From an uncultured Victivallales bacterium (GTDB taxonomy: Bacteria; Verrucomicrobiota; Lentisphaeria; Victivallales; UBA1829), in assembly GCA_944390735.1 (NCBI GenBank), contig CALXRL010000007.1, positions 62,001 through 126,000 of the forward strand: a stretch of DNA of 64,000 bases, read 5' to 3'. Positions within the stretch are counted from its first letter, which is position 1; each line of letters begins with the position of its first letter. The notes under the pieces are model-generated. The model was not told the origin of the DNA. It ran no database searches and was given only the letters and a program-made list of their open reading frames with translations. Below are positions 47,812 to 56,223 of this stretch, in pieces. Made by a program: the position numbers and the translations under genes.

Positions 47812-48708
47812 ATGAAACAGATTTTTATCTACGCATTGACATTCATGGCGGTGATGCTGCCGACACTCTTTTTTGTGGTTCTGTCGGACCGTCCGGAACG
47901 GGAAAAGGAAAAGAAGGAGTCGCTTCCGCTGCTGTTCCGTCTGGTGAAACCGGCGACGGATCTTCTGGAGGCGGCGGGTACGGGAACTCTGATCCGGACC
48001 TTTCTGCCGGGCCATTCGCTGGCGCTTCAGAAGACGCTGACGTTCGCGGCGTTGAAACTGAGCGTGGCGGCGGTCTACTGCACCCAGCTGTTTCTGGGTG
48101 TGGTGTTTGCGCTTGCGGCGGCCTTGGTGACCTCGCTGCTGGTGGAACAGGAGAACCGGATGTCGATTCTGGTTGCGGCGCTGATTGCGGCGCTGATCGG
48201 AGGTAGTCTGCCGGGGATCGTGATCGGGAATCTGGCGCAGGCCAGACGGATGGCGATTCTGAAGGCGATTCCCTATTCCATCGACCTGATTGCCTCCGCG
48301 ATGCGGGGCGGTCTGGATTTTTCCGCGGCGATCCGCTTTTACGTCAAGCTGGGGATTGCGGGGCCGCTGACGGAGGAGTACTCGCAGATGCTCCGGGAAA
48401 TGGAGCTTGGTGTGATCCGGACCACGGCGCTTCAGAATATGGCGGAGCGCATTCAGATCCGGGAGTTCACCTCGTTTGCGGCCGCGGTCGTGCTGGGAAC
48501 CGAGCTCGGCGCGCCGCTGACGGACACCATGGAAATTCAGGGCGAGGAGATGCGCAAGGCACGGTTTGCACTGGCGGAATGCAAGGCGCAGCGGGCACCG
48601 TCGCTGATGCTGCTGCCGATGGCGCTGTTTATTCTTCCCGCGGTATTCATCATTATTCTGACACCGGTCTTTCTGAAAATGAAAGAGGCCGGCGTTCCGC
48701 TGTTCTGA
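47812..48708 (+). CDS. tadC: Tad inner-membrane platform protein TadC
   Basis: 298 residues, T2SS-F domain: IPYSIDLIASAMRGGLDFSA, RFYVKLGIAGPLTEEYSQML and AVVLGTELGAPLTDTMEIQG are the conserved stretches; membrane segments lie near residues 5-25, 85-125 and at the C-terminus (RAPSLMLLPMALFILPAVF). It follows tadB with only 4 bases between, and pairs with it as the assembly platform. Confidence 0.87.
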   Translation: MKQIFIYALTFMAVMLPTLFFVVLSDRPEREKEKKESLPLLFRLVKPATDLLEAAGTGTLIRTFLPGHSLALQKTLTFAALKLSVAAVYCTQLFLGVVFALAAALVTSLLVEQENRMSILVAALIAALIGGSLPGIVIGNLAQARRMAILKAIPYSIDLIASAMRGGLDFSAAIRFYVKLGIAGPLTEEYSQMLREMELGVIRTTALQNMAERIQIREFTSFAAAVVLGTELGAPLTDTMEIQGEEMRKARFALAECKAQRAPSLMLLPMALFILPAVFIIILTPVFLKMKEAGVPLF

Positions 48709-48718
48709 GGAGGTTGGC

Positions 48719-50248
48719 ATGAAGGAGAAACCGTCGAACTACAGGATCCGCTTCATCGCCGGGGAGCTGGCAGGACGGACGTTTGCCGTTCGGAATTCCG
48801 GAACCACAATCGGCCGGAGACGGGATGCCGATCTCCGGCCCGGAGGAAGCGACATCGGATCGGAGCACGTCACGCTGCTGCCGCAGTCGGATATCGGCGT
48901 GCTGCTGCATGTGCATGAGAATGAAATCGCCTGGGTGAACGGCGAGGAGGTGGCTGGCGGAGAGGATCGGCGTCTTTTGCCGGGGGCGGATGTGCGGATC
49001 GGCCGCGAGCTCACATTCGTGCTGGAAGCCGATGATTCCCCCGTTCCGCTTGCCGGGATGCCTTCCGGATCCTCCGACGGTCCGGACGCCGGGGTGGAGG
49101 AAGTGACCGAGGCGCTCGCGGAGGAGGAAACGGTCTCTTCGGATTCGGAGCCTGCGGCGGAGGCGGAAAGATCGTCCGCGCCCGATCCGGACTGCACACG
49201 CTATGCGTCCGCCGCGGAGCTGGAGGATCTGCGGAAATTCAATCGCAGTCAGAAGCGCAGGCGGCGAGTGGTGCTGGGAACGGGGATTCTGCTCTTCTTC
49301 CTGATTATCGGAGGAGCGTATGCGATTTCCGTTCTGGAACTGGAGAATCCGGTCACATGGCCCGGAGAGGTGTCCGGCGTGTTCAACGACGGGGAGTACC
49401 GCATGGAGATTGCGCCCGGAGGAAAATGTATGGTCTACTATCCCCGGATGTCGGCGACGGTGACGAAGACCGACGGGAACAACTGCGAAATCATGACCGC
49501 GCTCGGCCGGCATCTGGATGTTCCGTTCCATCTTGTTTTTACAACGGAGACCGTGCCGAACGGGTTCCGCGTTCCCAGGAAAAAGAGTTTTGACGCGTGG
49601 AGAAAACGGATGTCCGAACAGAAGGGGTTTGCGTTTCTGGAGGAGCCGAAACAGGAGTTCTATCGTCCGGAGGAGGGCGGTTTCCCCTATTACCGTCTTC
49701 CGTATACGAGACAGGACCGGAATCTGCGCTGGCAGGGATATGCCAGTTACATGCGGTATTTTGACAAGGAACTGGTGCTGCTGCGGGAGGTGCCGGCGAA
49801 CCATTTCTGGCGTTCCGACCGGGTGCTTCGGAGTTTCGGGGCGTTTGTCGTTTCCCCGTCGATGGCGGACCGGTACTGGGAGATTCCGGAGGAGCGGATG
49901 CCCGGCGATTCCACGCAGCTGCTTCAGCGGGCGGCGCTGGAATTGCGGAAAAACATTGCCGTCGCCGTCTGGGATGAGGTGGACTGGAGTCTGCGGACCT
50001 TGCTTTGCCGGGCGTATGAGACCGGGGATCCGGTGCTGACAGCGGCGGTTTCTCCGCTCTGGAAGGATTTCCGGGAACGGCAGCAGATCTGGTATTCGCA
50101 GTGCTGTCTTGCGTATCAGACCTACCGGATGGCGGACAATGCCAAGGGAATGAACCGGATCATCAACGAGTGTCTCCGCCGATTCCCTTCTCCGGACGAT
50201 CACCGACATGTGAAGATCATGAAAAATATTTGGACGATTGAAGAATGA
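48719..50248 (+). CDS. Membrane protein with N-terminal FHA domain (Tad locus)
   Basis: 509 residues. An FHA domain lies at about 10-105: FAVRNSGTTIGRRRDADLRP and a less conserved SEHVTLLP are seen, with the phosphopeptide-binding arginine and serine. Then comes an acidic Ser-rich linker (110-165), one transmembrane segment at about 190-210 (VVLGTGILLFFLIIGGAYAI) and a 290-residue extracytoplasmic domain with no family I recognise, beginning ENPVTWPGEVSGVFNDGEYR. The layout (FHA inside, unknown domain outside) suggests a phosphothreonine-controlled link between the cytosol and the pilus machine. The start has GAGGAGG-like sequence ahead and the stop overlaps the next gene. Confidence 0.75.
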   Translation: MKEKPSNYRIRFIAGELAGRTFAVRNSGTTIGRRRDADLRPGGSDIGSEHVTLLPQSDIGVLLHVHENEIAWVNGEEVAGGEDRRLLPGADVRIGRELTFVLEADDSPVPLAGMPSGSSDGPDAGVEEVTEALAEEETVSSDSEPAAEAERSSAPDPDCTRYASAAELEDLRKFNRSQKRRRRVVLGTGILLFFLIIGGAYAISVLELENPVTWPGEVSGVFNDGEYRMEIAPGGKCMVYYPRMSATVTKTDGNNCEIMTALGRHLDVPFHLVFTTETVPNGFRVPRKKSFDAWRKRMSEQKGFAFLEEPKQEFYRPEEGGFPYYRLPYTRQDRNLRWQGYASYMRYFDKELVLLREVPANHFWRSDRVLRSFGAFVVSPSMADRYWEIPEERMPGDSTQLLQRAALELRKNIAVAVWDEVDWSLRTLLCRAYETGDPVLTAAVSPLWKDFRERQQIWYSQCCLAYQTYRMADNAKGMNRIINECLRRFPSPDDHRHVKIMKNIWTIEE

Positions 50249-52641
50249 AAAAGCTGTTTCAGAGACATGACGGAAAATCCGGAGACGCGGATCAGAACGT
50301 CTCTTCGGCCTCTTCTTCCGCAGCCTCCGCGCCGGGGAAAAAAAGAGCGGGCGGAAAACACGCCTGTGTGCATCTTCTGGAGTTCCGGTGCCGGGGAAAA
50401 CTGCTTTACTCGGCAAAGACCGACGACCTGGGACCGGTGGTGCGGATCGGCCGCGGTGCGGATAATGACTGGATCGTCCCGCCGCAGGACCGGGTCTCCG
50501 CCGATCATCAGGCGGAACTGCGGATCGGCTCCAGAGAGCTGCGTCTTCAGGCCTGTGGAAAGGAAGTGTTTCATCTTCGCGGACGGGCGATGGCGTCGGC
50601 TGTTCTGCGCTCGGGGGACCGGGTCTCCATCGGGGACTGCGAACTCTTTGTCAAATCCGCGGAGGTGCAGGATGCTGCGCCCTGCGATGTGCATCGCCTT
50701 GAGTTCCTGAACGGACCGCGCGAAGGAGAGATGATCCGTCTGGAGAAGAATCTGGTGCGCATCGGTTCGGCGCCGGAAAATGATGTGGTCCTCCGGGATG
50801 ATGTGGTGTCGCATTTCCATGCGGAGATCCGGATCACCGAGAACGGGGAGTCCTGGATCCGGGATCTCAACAGCGTCAACGGAACGTTCGTCAACGGCGA
50901 CCGGCTCGGACGCCAGGAGCGCATGCTGATGGATTCCGATGAGATCGCCATTGCCTTTTTCGACCTGCGTTTTCTGGATCGTCATGTTCCCCACACCCGT
51001 TCGCAGATCGGGCGCAAGATCCTCATCATGGGGGGAACGATGCTGGCCATTCTTCTCTGTTTTGCTCTGTTTTATGCGTCGACCCCGGAAGCCGCACAGG
51101 TCCTGAGTGCGGCGGAGTTCTACATCCGTCGCGCGGATTTCGGCGCGGCCCGCCGGGTTCTCGACCGGATGCCGGAATCCAGAAACTTTCAGCAGTATGA
51201 AAAGCATTATCAGGAGCATCTGAAGAACATTGCCCGCTACGAGCGGACCTTTGCATCGTGGCAGGAGTTCAAGCGTCTGCTGAAAAGTTCGGAATGGCAG
51301 GACGCCGCCAAGTGTTTCGGGCTCCTCGAAGTGGACAACCGCTTCGCCTGGAACTGGGAGGATGCGACGGTGGATGAACGCATGGCTCTGGTTCGTCATG
51401 CGAAGTCGCTGCTGGATCAGCTGTTCCGGATGCGGACCCTGCTGGCCTCCATGGACTCCGATCCGGAAGCGCAGCGGGAGATGCTGCGGGAATGGGAGCG
51501 GAATCCTCTCTCCCGTCCCGCAAAACAGGAGCCGGAGTGGCTCCAGCCGCTGCGTACGGAGATCGGGGGACTTGAAAAGGAACTGAAGAACAACTGCGCT
51601 ATTTTTGAGAAAATGAATCTGGCGCTGGACTCGCTGAAGGAGGAGTCGGTGGATTTCCGCAAGCTCATCGCGGATCTCCGGGAGATGCAGACAAAGGCGT
51701 CCGGAAGCGTCCGGGTCCGTGCCCGGGATCTCACCGACGTCCTGAGCCAGCTGGAGAAAAATCAGACCGATCTCTCGGCAAATCAGATGGCGCTGACCTC
51801 GATGCGCTTCGGGGAGATCCGCGAGAATCTCGCGTTCGTTTCCCCCGACGAGTGCATGATCCATTCCCGGATCATGGAGAAACGCAATCAGCTGGTCCGT
51901 CGTCAGGAGTCGCTGCTCCGGAACGGAAAAACGCTGAAGTTCTTCCTGGAAAAATGGAAGAAGGCCGGACTGACTCCGGATCGCGTCCCGGAAATGGTCG
52001 ACCGGTTCGCCTCCGTGGAAAGCCTGAAAAAAGCGCTGCGTTTTGAATGCCTGAATGGAAAAATGCCGGATCCGCGCCGGAAGACTCCCGCAGGTGAGTA
52101 CGACCGGATGTTCGGAATCCGTTTCTTCTATGAGATCATTCAGCAGTCGGCGGTTCTTCCGACCAATCTTTATTCCGCCGATGCGGCATCCGGTCTGACA
52201 CTTCTTCCGGAGTGCATTGCACTTGCCTCGCTCTACCGGACGGTGGAGGAGACGCATCTCTGGCTTTCACTCCCGGAGAATCAATGGATGCTCCGCGGAA
52301 AAACGCTGGCGCTTCGCCGGCAGTGTGATCTTCTGCGGAAGCGCCGGACCGACATGCTTGCGCTTCTGAACCGGATGGCGGAGAGCGCGCCCGGAACCCG
52401 CACCTATTTTGTGGCGAAGGCGGCCTGGTTCTACTTCTCGCTGCCCTCCACGGTCCCGAGGAAGGAGATGGAACGCTATGCGGCGGCCTGGAAAAAATAT
52501 CGCGCCGGACAGCAGGATCGTCTGGAAAGTTACGATCCTCTGAAGCCGCGCGAGGCCGAACAGCTCGGAAAAGCCATCCTGGCCGACGGCATTCCGGGAG
52601 ATCCCGTGGTCAACTGGGTATGGAGTCAGAAAAATGACTGA
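50245..52641 (+). CDS. Membrane protein with two FHA domains and long coiled-coil domain (Tad locus)
   Basis: 798 residues. Two FHA domains: about 60-145 (VVRIGRGADNDWIVPPQDRV, SADHQAEL) and 150-245 (NLVRIGSAPENDVVLRDDVV, SHFHAEIRI, then LNSVNGTFVNGDRLGRQERM), both with the GR or G-S-x-x-N motif of phosphothreonine binding, although the first lacks the classical NG end. A transmembrane segment at about 255-278 is followed by a long helical domain of about 520 residues, rich in leucine and charged residues, with predicted coiled coils. The start overlaps the FHA gene before it in ATGA; the small pilin-like gene starts 8 bases before the stop. Its likely role is to gather phosphorylated proteins at the pilus base. 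Confidence 0.78.
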   Translation: MKKLFQRHDGKSGDADQNVSSASSSAASAPGKKRAGGKHACVHLLEFRCRGKLLYSAKTDDLGPVVRIGRGADNDWIVPPQDRVSADHQAELRIGSRELRLQACGKEVFHLRGRAMASAVLRSGDRVSIGDCELFVKSAEVQDAAPCDVHRLEFLNGPREGEMIRLEKNLVRIGSAPENDVVLRDDVVSHFHAEIRITENGESWIRDLNSVNGTFVNGDRLGRQERMLMDSDEIAIAFFDLRFLDRHVPHTRSQIGRKILIMGGTMLAILLCFALFYASTPEAAQVLSAAEFYIRRADFGAARRVLDRMPESRNFQQYEKHYQEHLKNIARYERTFASWQEFKRLLKSSEWQDAAKCFGLLEVDNRFAWNWEDATVDERMALVRHAKSLLDQLFRMRTLLASMDSDPEAQREMLREWERNPLSRPAKQEPEWLQPLRTEIGGLEKELKNNCAIFEKMNLALDSLKEESVDFRKLIADLREMQTKASGSVRVRARDLTDVLSQLEKNQTDLSANQMALTSMRFGEIRENLAFVSPDECMIHSRIMEKRNQLVRRQESLLRNGKTLKFFLEKWKKAGLTPDRVPEMVDRFASVESLKKALRFECLNGKMPDPRRKTPAGEYDRMFGIRFFYEIIQQSAVLPTNLYSADAASGLTLLPECIALASLYRTVEETHLWLSLPENQWMLRGKTLALRRQCDLLRKRRTDMLALLNRMAESAPGTRTYFVAKAAWFYFSLPSTVPRKEMERYAAAWKKYRAGQQDRLESYDPLKPREAEQLGKAILADGIPGDPVVNWVWSQKND

Positions 52642-52843
52642 AAAGCGCAGCCTTGCAAGAAAACGCAGCATTCTTCTGGAATATGTGATTCTTCTCTGTT
52701 CGATTCTGCCTCTGGTGTTTGCCGCATCCGCCTCGGTCTATTCGCTGTCCGGGACGGCGGGCGGGTCCTTCGGGCCGATCGGAAAGGGGATTGTGGCCCT
52801 CTACCAGCGCATTGTCACCATCGTCTCCCTGCCGATCCCATGA
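52634..52843 (+). CDS. Small Flp-pilin-like protein at the end of the Tad operon
   Basis: 69 residues. The sequence ARKRSILLEYVIL has Glu and Tyr at positions 5 and 6 after a putative R/S cleavage, as in Flp pilins (processed G/xxxxEY), followed by a hydrophobic helix to about residue 40 and a short tail. It is clearly related in layout to the two pilins at 60000-60470 but not a close copy. It overlaps the previous gene by 8 bases and the next by an ATGA. It could be a minor pilin or an unrelated small membrane protein. Confidence 0.6.
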   Translation: MTEKRSLARKRSILLEYVILLCSILPLVFAASASVYSLSGTAGGSFGPIGKGIVALYQRIVTIVSLPIP

Positions 52844-53712
52844 CCATGACGCCCGGGGACTGGAAACAACTGCGCGACGCACCCGCGGAGAAACAGTCCG
52901 CCCTGCTGGCGGAATTCGATTCGGCGGGACTCTTCCCGGCTCCCGAAGAGGAGACCGGAGCTTTTTCGGACCGTCTGCATCGCCTGAACATCGAACTGGA
53001 AAGCCTGAGCCGGGGAGACTCCGATGTGCAGGATCTTCTCTCCTCTTCGCCGGAGATCCCCGCTTCTCTGCGCGCCGCAGCGGAGGAGCTGACGTGGAAA
53101 ATCTACCGCTTCCGCGCGGACTGGGTTCCGGGAGCCTTTTCTTCCCGGGAGACCGGGTTTTTCTCCGCGGGCGTTCTGCTGGAGGTCGATCATCTGCTTC
53201 CCCTGATCTTTCTTCACGGGGCGTTTGTTCGCCGGAACCGGAGAGGCGGGTATGACGCGGTCGAGACGCTCGCGCACGAGATGGTGCATGCGGTCCGCAT
53301 TGCATTTCCCGCATCGGCGTATGAGGAGTTGTTCCCCTGTCAGGTTCATGCGTCCCGTTTCCGCCGGATGGCGGGAAATCTGTTCCGGCACTGGAGTGTT
53401 CCGCTCTTCTTTTTCGGGGGGATTGCGGCATCCGCCGTTCTTGCCGCGATGTCATGCAATGGCTGGTTTCTTCCGCTGGCGCTGCCTCTGCTGACGGCGG
53501 TCCGGGAGGGGGAACTCAGACGGCGTTTCCAGAAGGCCTCATCGAATCTGCGGCTGGCCGGTGTGGAGGCGCTTCCCGTTCTGCTTCGGCTTTCCGACCG
53601 GGAGATCCGGGAGATCGCCGCGCTTTCTCCCGGAACCATTGCGGAAAAAGGAAATTCCTCTCCCCGCTGGCGGATGCTCCTGGATCGCTTCCGGATCCCG
53701 GAAGCGGAATAG
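52840..53712 (+). CDS. Membrane protein with HEMVH zinc-metalloprotease motif
   Basis: 290 residues. LAHEMVHAVR places H146, E147 and H150 in an HExxH zinc site; a third ligand could be E or H downstream, for instance in the EELFPCQVHA stretch at about 157-166, but I cannot be sure. Two membrane segments follow at about 187-225 (PLFFFGGIAASAVLAAMSCN, then FLPLALPLLTAV). No family is recognised. It is the last gene of the plus-strand Tad operon, with the ATG overlapping the pilin-like gene. It could process pilins or a regulator. Since the Tad prepilin peptidase in the window is TadV (an aspartic enzyme), this would be a second, different protease. Confidence 0.6.
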   Translation: MTMTPGDWKQLRDAPAEKQSALLAEFDSAGLFPAPEEETGAFSDRLHRLNIELESLSRGDSDVQDLLSSSPEIPASLRAAAEELTWKIYRFRADWVPGAFSSRETGFFSAGVLLEVDHLLPLIFLHGAFVRRNRRGGYDAVETLAHEMVHAVRIAFPASAYEELFPCQVHASRFRRMAGNLFRHWSVPLFFFGGIAASAVLAAMSCNGWFLPLALPLLTAVREGELRRRFQKASSNLRLAGVEALPVLLRLSDREIREIAALSPGTIAEKGNSSPRWRMLLDRFRIPEAE

Positions 53713-53750
53713 CTCCCCGTTTCGCGGAAGAGAACGGAGGGGGAGGGCAG

Positions 53751-53787
53751 GTCGCGGAAAAACGCCTAGGAGCTTTTCTCCCGCGAC
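53751..53787. terminator. Hairpin between the convergent Tad operons
   Basis: GTCGCGG (53751-53757) pairs with CCGCGAC (53781-53787), and GAAAA/TTTTC extend it with a 2-base bulge. It lies after the HEMVH gene and reaches into the last codons of the kinase gene, so it can act as a bidirectional terminator. Confidence 0.45.
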
Positions 53788-54668
53788 TTCTCCTGTTCAT
53801 GCGGATTCCTCCGAATGTCGCCGAACTCTTCGGGAAGCTCCATGGCATTCAGTTCCCGCAGAACGTCGTCGGCACTGGCCGGACGGAGAGCGGGCGTGCG
53901 CTCCATCATGCGCCCCAGCAGGACGGCAAGCTTGTCCGTTGCCGCCTGCCGCAGAAGATCAAGCGGAGGCGCGGATCGGTCCGTGAGAACGGCTTTGACC
54001 GCCCCGGTGAAACTGGCGGAGGGCCGGCGGTAGCGCCGTCCGGTCAGAGCTTCAAAGAGAACCAGCGCAAGACTGTACAGATCGCTTCGTCCGTCGAGAC
54101 GGGTGGAATCCAGCGCCTGTTCCGGCGAGAGGTAGGAGGCCGTTCCGAACACACGTCCCGGCTCCTCCGGATCATTCGGAAGTTTCGCCAGTCCGAGATC
54201 CCCCAGCCGGATGCTTCCATCGGCCATCCGCCACAGATTTTCCGGTTTGACATCCCGGTGCACGATTCCCCGTCTGTGCAGCGCCGAAAGCGCCAGCAGC
54301 GTCTCCCGTAGCAGCCGAACCGCCTCGGCAAGCGGAAGCACGGCTCCTCCGGCCAGGCGGCGCCGCAGCGTCCCCCGTTCCGCATACTCCATCACGGCAT
54401 ACGGAAGTCCCTGAACCGTCTCCGCCGATTCCAGAACGTGAATCAGATACGGCGAAAGATTCTCTTGCAGAACAGCCGCAATTTCGCGGAACTGGGAGAT
54501 CCGCGGATGCTCCTTCCGCAGAAATTTGACCGCGAGCGCTTTCCCGCTCTCCCGTTCGCGCACGAACCAGATCTCGGATTGTTCCCGGATGCGCAGCGGA
54601 CGGATCAGCTGAAAGGAGGCAATCTGTTCCCCCGCAAAGAAAAAAGCCGATGGACCCGAATCCTTCAT
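53766..54668 (-). CDS. Ser/Thr protein kinase in the Tad locus
   Basis: Cytosolic Hanks-type kinase of 300 residues with a complete catalytic core: the ATP lysine in ALAVKFL (about 45), HRRGIVHRDVKPENLWR with the catalytic Asp, DLGLAKLP in the place of DFG, GTASYLSPEQALD in the activation segment and DGRSDLYSLALVLFEALTGR. The glycine-rich loop (RPLRIREQSEIWF) is much degenerated. No membrane segment or PASTA domain. I start at MKDSGPSAFFF, overlapping the stop of the second CpaF gene in ATGA. With four FHA domains in the facing operon, this kinase is the obvious source of phosphothreonine. Confidence 0.88.
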   Translation of the reverse strand: MKDSGPSAFFFAGEQIASFQLIRPLRIREQSEIWFVRERESGKALAVKFLRKEHPRISQFREIAAVLQENLSPYLIHVLESAETVQGLPYAVMEYAERGTLRRRLAGGAVLPLAEAVRLLRETLLALSALHRRGIVHRDVKPENLWRMADGSIRLGDLGLAKLPNDPEEPGRVFGTASYLSPEQALDSTRLDGRSDLYSLALVLFEALTGRRYRRPSASFTGAVKAVLTDRSAPPLDLLRQAATDKLAVLLGRMMERTPALRPASADDVLRELNAMELPEEFGDIRRNPHEQEKSREKSS

Positions 54669-55741
54669 GATGGCCGTTCCGGAAGTTCCAGATGCAGAAT
54701 CTCCGCCTGAGAGCGGAACGTCGGTTCCTCTCCCGCGACGAAACGTCCCGTGACACTGCCGTCCGGCGCCACGGATTCCGTCTTCCACTGCATCAGGGTC
54801 CGCATCCGGTACTCTCCGTGTTCCAGCGGCAGCACTTCGGCGATTTCGACAATCTTGCGGGAGCCGTCCGGCAGACGCATGGTATGCACAACACAGTTGA
54901 TCGCCGACGCCACCTGCATCCGGATTGCACTCAGCGGCAGCTGAATCCCGCTCATGATCGCGCAGGTCTCCATTCGGCTGAGCGCGTCGATCGGGCTGTT
55001 GGCGTGGATGGTCGACATGGATCCCGAGTGTCCCGTGTTCATCGCCTGAAGAAGATCCAGCGCTTCCCCTCCGCGGATCTCGCCGATGACCAGCCGGTCC
55101 GGACGGAGCCGGAGCGATGCAATCACCAGATCCCGGATCGAAAATTCTCCCTGTCCGTTTTTGTCCGGCTTCCGTGTTTCGAAGTAGACGCAGTGTTTCT
55201 GCTGAAGCTGAAGTTCGCTGGCGTCCTCCAGCACAAGAATGCGGTCGTTTTCCGGGATCAGTCCGCTCAGGGCGTTCAGCACGGAGGTCTTGCCCGAGGA
55301 GGTTCCCCCCGAAACAATCACATTTTTCCGCAGTTTCACAATCGCATTCAGCAGAAGAACGCCCTCACGGGGAATGCTTCCGAACTGCTCCAGCTTCTCC
55401 ATCGTCAGCATCTCCTTCTTGAATTTCCGGATGGAGAGAATCGTTCCGCAGCGGCTGATCGGCGGAATGGTGGCATGCACGCGCGATCCGTCGGGCAGTC
55501 TCGCATCCAGATCCGGATGCGCCTCGTCCAGCTGGCGATCCACCGATTTGGCAATGTTGACCGCGGCCGCTTTCAGCTGCGCCTCTCCGGAAAATTTCGC
55601 GGCGGTTTCCTCCAGTCTTCCGTTGCGTTCAATATAGATCTGCGAAGGCCCGTTGATGAGAATTTCCGAGACATGGTCGTCCTCCAGATATTCTTTCACC
55701 GGCGCCAGAAACAGAACCAGAAACGATGCGTTTTCATTCAT
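54665..55741 (-). CDS. cpaF: Second Tad ATPase CpaF (without FHA domain)
   Basis: 358 residues, the standard TadA/CpaF catalytic part: HVSEILINGPSQIYIERNGR in the N-domain, Walker A GGTSSGKTS, PDRLVIGEIRGGEALDLLQA and HANSPIDALSRMETC. It is shorter than the FHA-bearing copy at 45160 and clearly a paralogue. I start at MNENASFLV with AAGGAG 10 bases ahead; the earlier in-frame ATG lies in the preceding gene. It overlaps the gene before it and the kinase gene after it by 4 bases. Two ATPases might serve extension and retraction or two pilus types. Confidence 0.88.
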   Translation of the reverse strand: MNENASFLVLFLAPVKEYLEDDHVSEILINGPSQIYIERNGRLEETAAKFSGEAQLKAAAVNIAKSVDRQLDEAHPDLDARLPDGSRVHATIPPISRCGTILSIRKFKKEMLTMEKLEQFGSIPREGVLLLNAIVKLRKNVIVSGGTSSGKTSVLNALSGLIPENDRILVLEDASELQLQQKHCVYFETRKPDKNGQGEFSIRDLVIASLRLRPDRLVIGEIRGGEALDLLQAMNTGHSGSMSTIHANSPIDALSRMETCAIMSGIQLPLSAIRMQVASAINCVVHTMRLPDGSRKIVEIAEVLPLEHGEYRMRTLMQWKTESVAPDGSVTGRFVAGEEPTFRSQAEILHLELPERPS

Positions 55742-56223
55742 GGAATCATCTCTCCTTTCCAATCGGGTGTGCGATCCCGCCGATAGGAAAATCCTGTCCG
55801 GTCCGTTTGAATCTTCCACAGAAGCAGGGTCAGTTCATATTCATCATTGCGAAACGTCAGAATAACCTGCGGCATCCGGTGCGCATCCAGCGTGATCTGT
55901 TTCTCCGGAATCCAGGAGCTGTTCTGCAGCCATGCGGAAAGCCGTCCGCGCGCCGAGACAAAATTCGATGCGATCTCCCCCGTGTACTCCCAGCTGTTCT
56001 CCGGACAGGCGGAACTGGTGATCCCGTCCGGAAGCCGGAGCGGCGGAAGGTCGCGCCGGACCGGGGTCCGTTCCGAAAGAGCGTCGTTTCCCTTCCGGCG
56101 GATTTGTGCTTCCGCATTCCCCTTCTTCTCTCTTTCCTGATCCCCGTACCGGAACAATGTCAGGCCCAGTCCGCCGAGGAACACCAGAAGAAACACCGCG
56201 CAGCAGAGGGAGAGACCCTTCAT
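55738..56223 (-). CDS. Small membrane-anchored protein of the Tad locus
   Basis: 161 residues. A transmembrane segment at about 3-23 (LSLCCAVFLLVFLGGLGLTL) is followed by a charged linker with basic residues and an extracytoplasmic domain of about 110 residues that I do not recognise (SWEYTGEIASNFVSARGRLS and following). I start at MKGLSLCCAVF, which overlaps the stop of the preceding pseudopilin-like gene; ATGA also joins the next gene, cpaF. It may be a TadF-like minor pseudopilin, but the Glu at +5 is absent. Confidence 0.6.
   Translation of the reverse strand: MKGLSLCCAVFLLVFLGGLGLTLFRYGDQEREKKGNAEAQIRRKGNDALSERTPVRRDLPPLRLPDGITSSACPENSWEYTGEIASNFVSARGRLSAWLQNSSWIPEKQITLDAHRMPQVILTFRNDEYELTLLLWKIQTDRTGFSYRRDRTPDWKGEMIP

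Noticed and set aside
50200-52257. Open frame of 685 codons on the minus strand
   Set aside because: Shadow of the two-FHA gene, which has clear FHA motifs and coupling to its neighbours.
52634-52843. Prepilin-peptidase-independent small toxin-like membrane peptide
   Set aside because: A one-helix small protein could be a toxin, but the Glu-Tyr at +5/+6 and the place in a Tad operon favour a pilin-like protein.
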